From Ignavibacteria bacterium (lineage in GTDB: Bacteria > Bacteroidota > Ignavibacteria > Tepidaquicellales > OLB5): a stretch of DNA of 64,000 nucleotides. How positions within the stretch are numbered: position 1 is the stretch's first letter; the number at the start of each line of letters is the position of its first letter. The stretch lies in assembly GCA_020852705.1 (NCBI GenBank), contig JADZAP010000005.1:62001-126000 (forward strand), read 5' to 3'. Made by a program: the position numbers and the translations under genes. Positions 63,061 through 64,000 of this stretch are shown here, piece by piece. The notes beneath the pieces are model-generated. The model saw only the letters and a program-made list of their open reading frames with translations, was not told the origin of the DNA and did no database searches.

Positions 63061-63957
63061 TTATCCTCTTTTACTTAAAAGAGTGTAATGTATTAAACTA
63101 TCATTGTAAGTAAGTTCAAATCCGGAAAATTTATCGTTTTCAAATCTCATTTCCTTACCTTCACCTGCTGCTTTATCATTGCTAATTATGGATTCTTCTG
63201 CATAATATATTTTTTTGTGAAGTATATTGATAGCATGCTGCTCGGTTAATGATGATATAGTGGACTTCCTTTGCAAATTAAGAGATGCTGCATTTATAAT
63301 TCTCTCAAAATATTGCTTATAAAGTTTTTCTGTACCAAAAATATCTGCATTCAGAATTTTTGTTCCGTAAAATATTGCCATTCCGTTTGCACCTTCTGCC
63401 GGTTTAAATTTATCTTTTAAGGTATTACTGTGCTTTTTATATACAGCTTCATAATCATCAGAATCAGAAATTACCTTTTTTAAACACATTTCTTCTTTAA
63501 CTATATCCCAAATGTGACTTTGGTCTGTTTGATATGATTTTTTGCTATTGTAGTTCTTGTTTACAGAGGATGACTTCTTAGCTCTGAAGTCAGATGTTAC
63601 AGTATATTCTGAACTATTAAAATCTCTTGAATAATTTGACCATCTGCCGCTTTCAACACAGCTTACCGGGATATTAAGTTTGTTGTTTGGGCTAACAAGC
63701 ACAGAAGTATTAAGTATCCTGTTTTGTTTAGCTCCTCTTAAAATATCACCGTCTAGCATGAAAAGAAAATACGAACTTAAATTGTTAACAATAATATTAT
63801 TCACATTTCCTGAATTGCTGACTTCACAAATTTCTACCTCTTTTGTTTTTAGCAGTTCGTTTAGTGTTTTAATTTCAATTTTTGAAAGTTTGGTAGATTT
63901 AAACTGCAAAACTGAAACTGAACCTTCGGAACTGAATAACAGCTTGTTAAATTGCAT
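63061..63957 (-). CDS. ARPP-1 / DUF6569-domain protein
   Basis: A 298-residue protein. 'YFLFMLDGDILRGAKQNRILNTSVLVSP' and 'IPVSCVESGRWSNYSRDF' in the middle are the core of the ARPP-1 (DUF6569) domain, named for association with ARG- and rhodanese/phosphatase-type genes. In comparative genomics it has been linked to stress or nucleotide-derived signalling systems. No signal peptide, so probably cytosolic. A lysine/serine-rich insert ('SSSVNKNYNSKKSYQTDQSH') lies near 130-150. No partner genes are visible before the window ends. Confidence 0.75.
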   Translation of the reverse strand: MQFNKLLFSSEGSVSVLQFKSTKLSKIEIKTLNELLKTKEVEICEVSNSGNVNNIIVNNLSSYFLFMLDGDILRGAKQNRILNTSVLVSPNNKLNIPVSCVESGRWSNYSRDFNSSEYTVTSDFRAKKSSSVNKNYNSKKSYQTDQSHIWDIVKEEMCLKKVISDSDDYEAVYKKHSNTLKDKFKPAEGANGMAIFYGTKILNADIFGTEKLYKQYFERIINAASLNLQRKSTISSLTEQHAINILHKKIYYAEESIISNDKAAGEGKEMRFENDKFSGFELTYNDSLIHYTLLSKRG

Positions 63958-64000
63958 AATTTCATCCTTTCTGTTTATAGTTAAACATAATTAGAAATTT

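Overview
The window is AT-rich, gene-dense bacterial DNA, most likely from the Ignavibacteria/Chlorobi side of the Bacteroidota. Three things point there. Four secreted proteins end in a Por/type IX secretion (T9SS) sorting domain of the 'NYPNPFNP...YDxLGRE...GxYxYxL...KKMxxxK' kind. Several genes are preceded by the Bacteroidota promoter pattern TTG-N20-TAnnTTTG. The signal peptides, TTG starts and lineage-typical gene orders fit as well (thrS-infC-rpmI-rplT-pheS; pheT separated from pheS and placed with zapA and rny). No phage, plasmid, IS transposase or CRISPR array is visible. Most of the window is core chromosome with small accessory inserts.

Layout. 0-2 kb: end of a surface-polysaccharide locus (partial glycosyltransferase, Wzx-like flippase). 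2-5.3 kb: tRNA-Ser(CGA), a small exported protein, a DUF2442/DUF4160 pair, purB and tRNA-Val(GAC). 5.3-15.4 kb: an exported protein of unknown function, the translation cluster thrS-infC-rpmI-rplT-pheS, plsY, a split transketolase with a PrcB-like lipoprotein gene between the halves, and a DegP/HtrA protease. 15.4-17.4 kb: an overlapping putative type II restriction-modification pair (D12-class adenine methylase plus candidate endonuclease). 17.5-20.2 kb: two T9SS-sorted proteins around a stand-alone nuoI, then a guanine-deaminase-like enzyme. 20.6-32.5 kb, all plus strand: a kinase-less PASTA protein, rpe, nnr, a VanZ-like protein, tgt, yajC, ribBA, greA, an MCE/MlaD protein, gamma-glutamyltransferase, and a metallopeptidase-like protein flanked by two chagasin-like inhibitors.

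32.5-38.2 kb, all minus strand: a rhodanese lipoprotein, a TMEM175-like channel, a GIY-YIG protein, then three zinc-ribbon proteins sharing an identical CxxC-x14-CxxC spacing and an SPFH-SHOCT protein. This last group is the best candidate here for a little-described system; it resembles the Bacillus YdjG/YdjI membrane-stress module but has more zinc-ribbon paralogs. 38.4-43.6 kb: amino-acid permease, CbpA-type co-chaperone, acetyltransferase, pta, mnmA. 43.6-49.4 kb: an exported lysine-repeat protein, two large T9SS-sorted proteins and a DUF2569 membrane protein. 49.6-56.7 kb: pheT broken by a frameshift before its last domain, a coiled-coil protein, zapA, a probable 6S RNA, rny, coaE and an argD-like aminotransferase. 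56.7-64 kb, minus strand: ferredoxin, a VWA membrane protein, two parvulin-type foldases, a GC-rich structured intergenic element and an ARPP-1/DUF6569 protein.

Functionally the window mixes translation and RNA metabolism (thrS, infC, L35, L20, pheS/pheT, tgt, mnmA, greA, rny, 6S) with envelope work (flippase, PlsY, DegP, SurA/PpiD-like foldases, MlaD, PASTA, T9SS cargo, YajC). All functional calls are from reading the translations; no database search was run.
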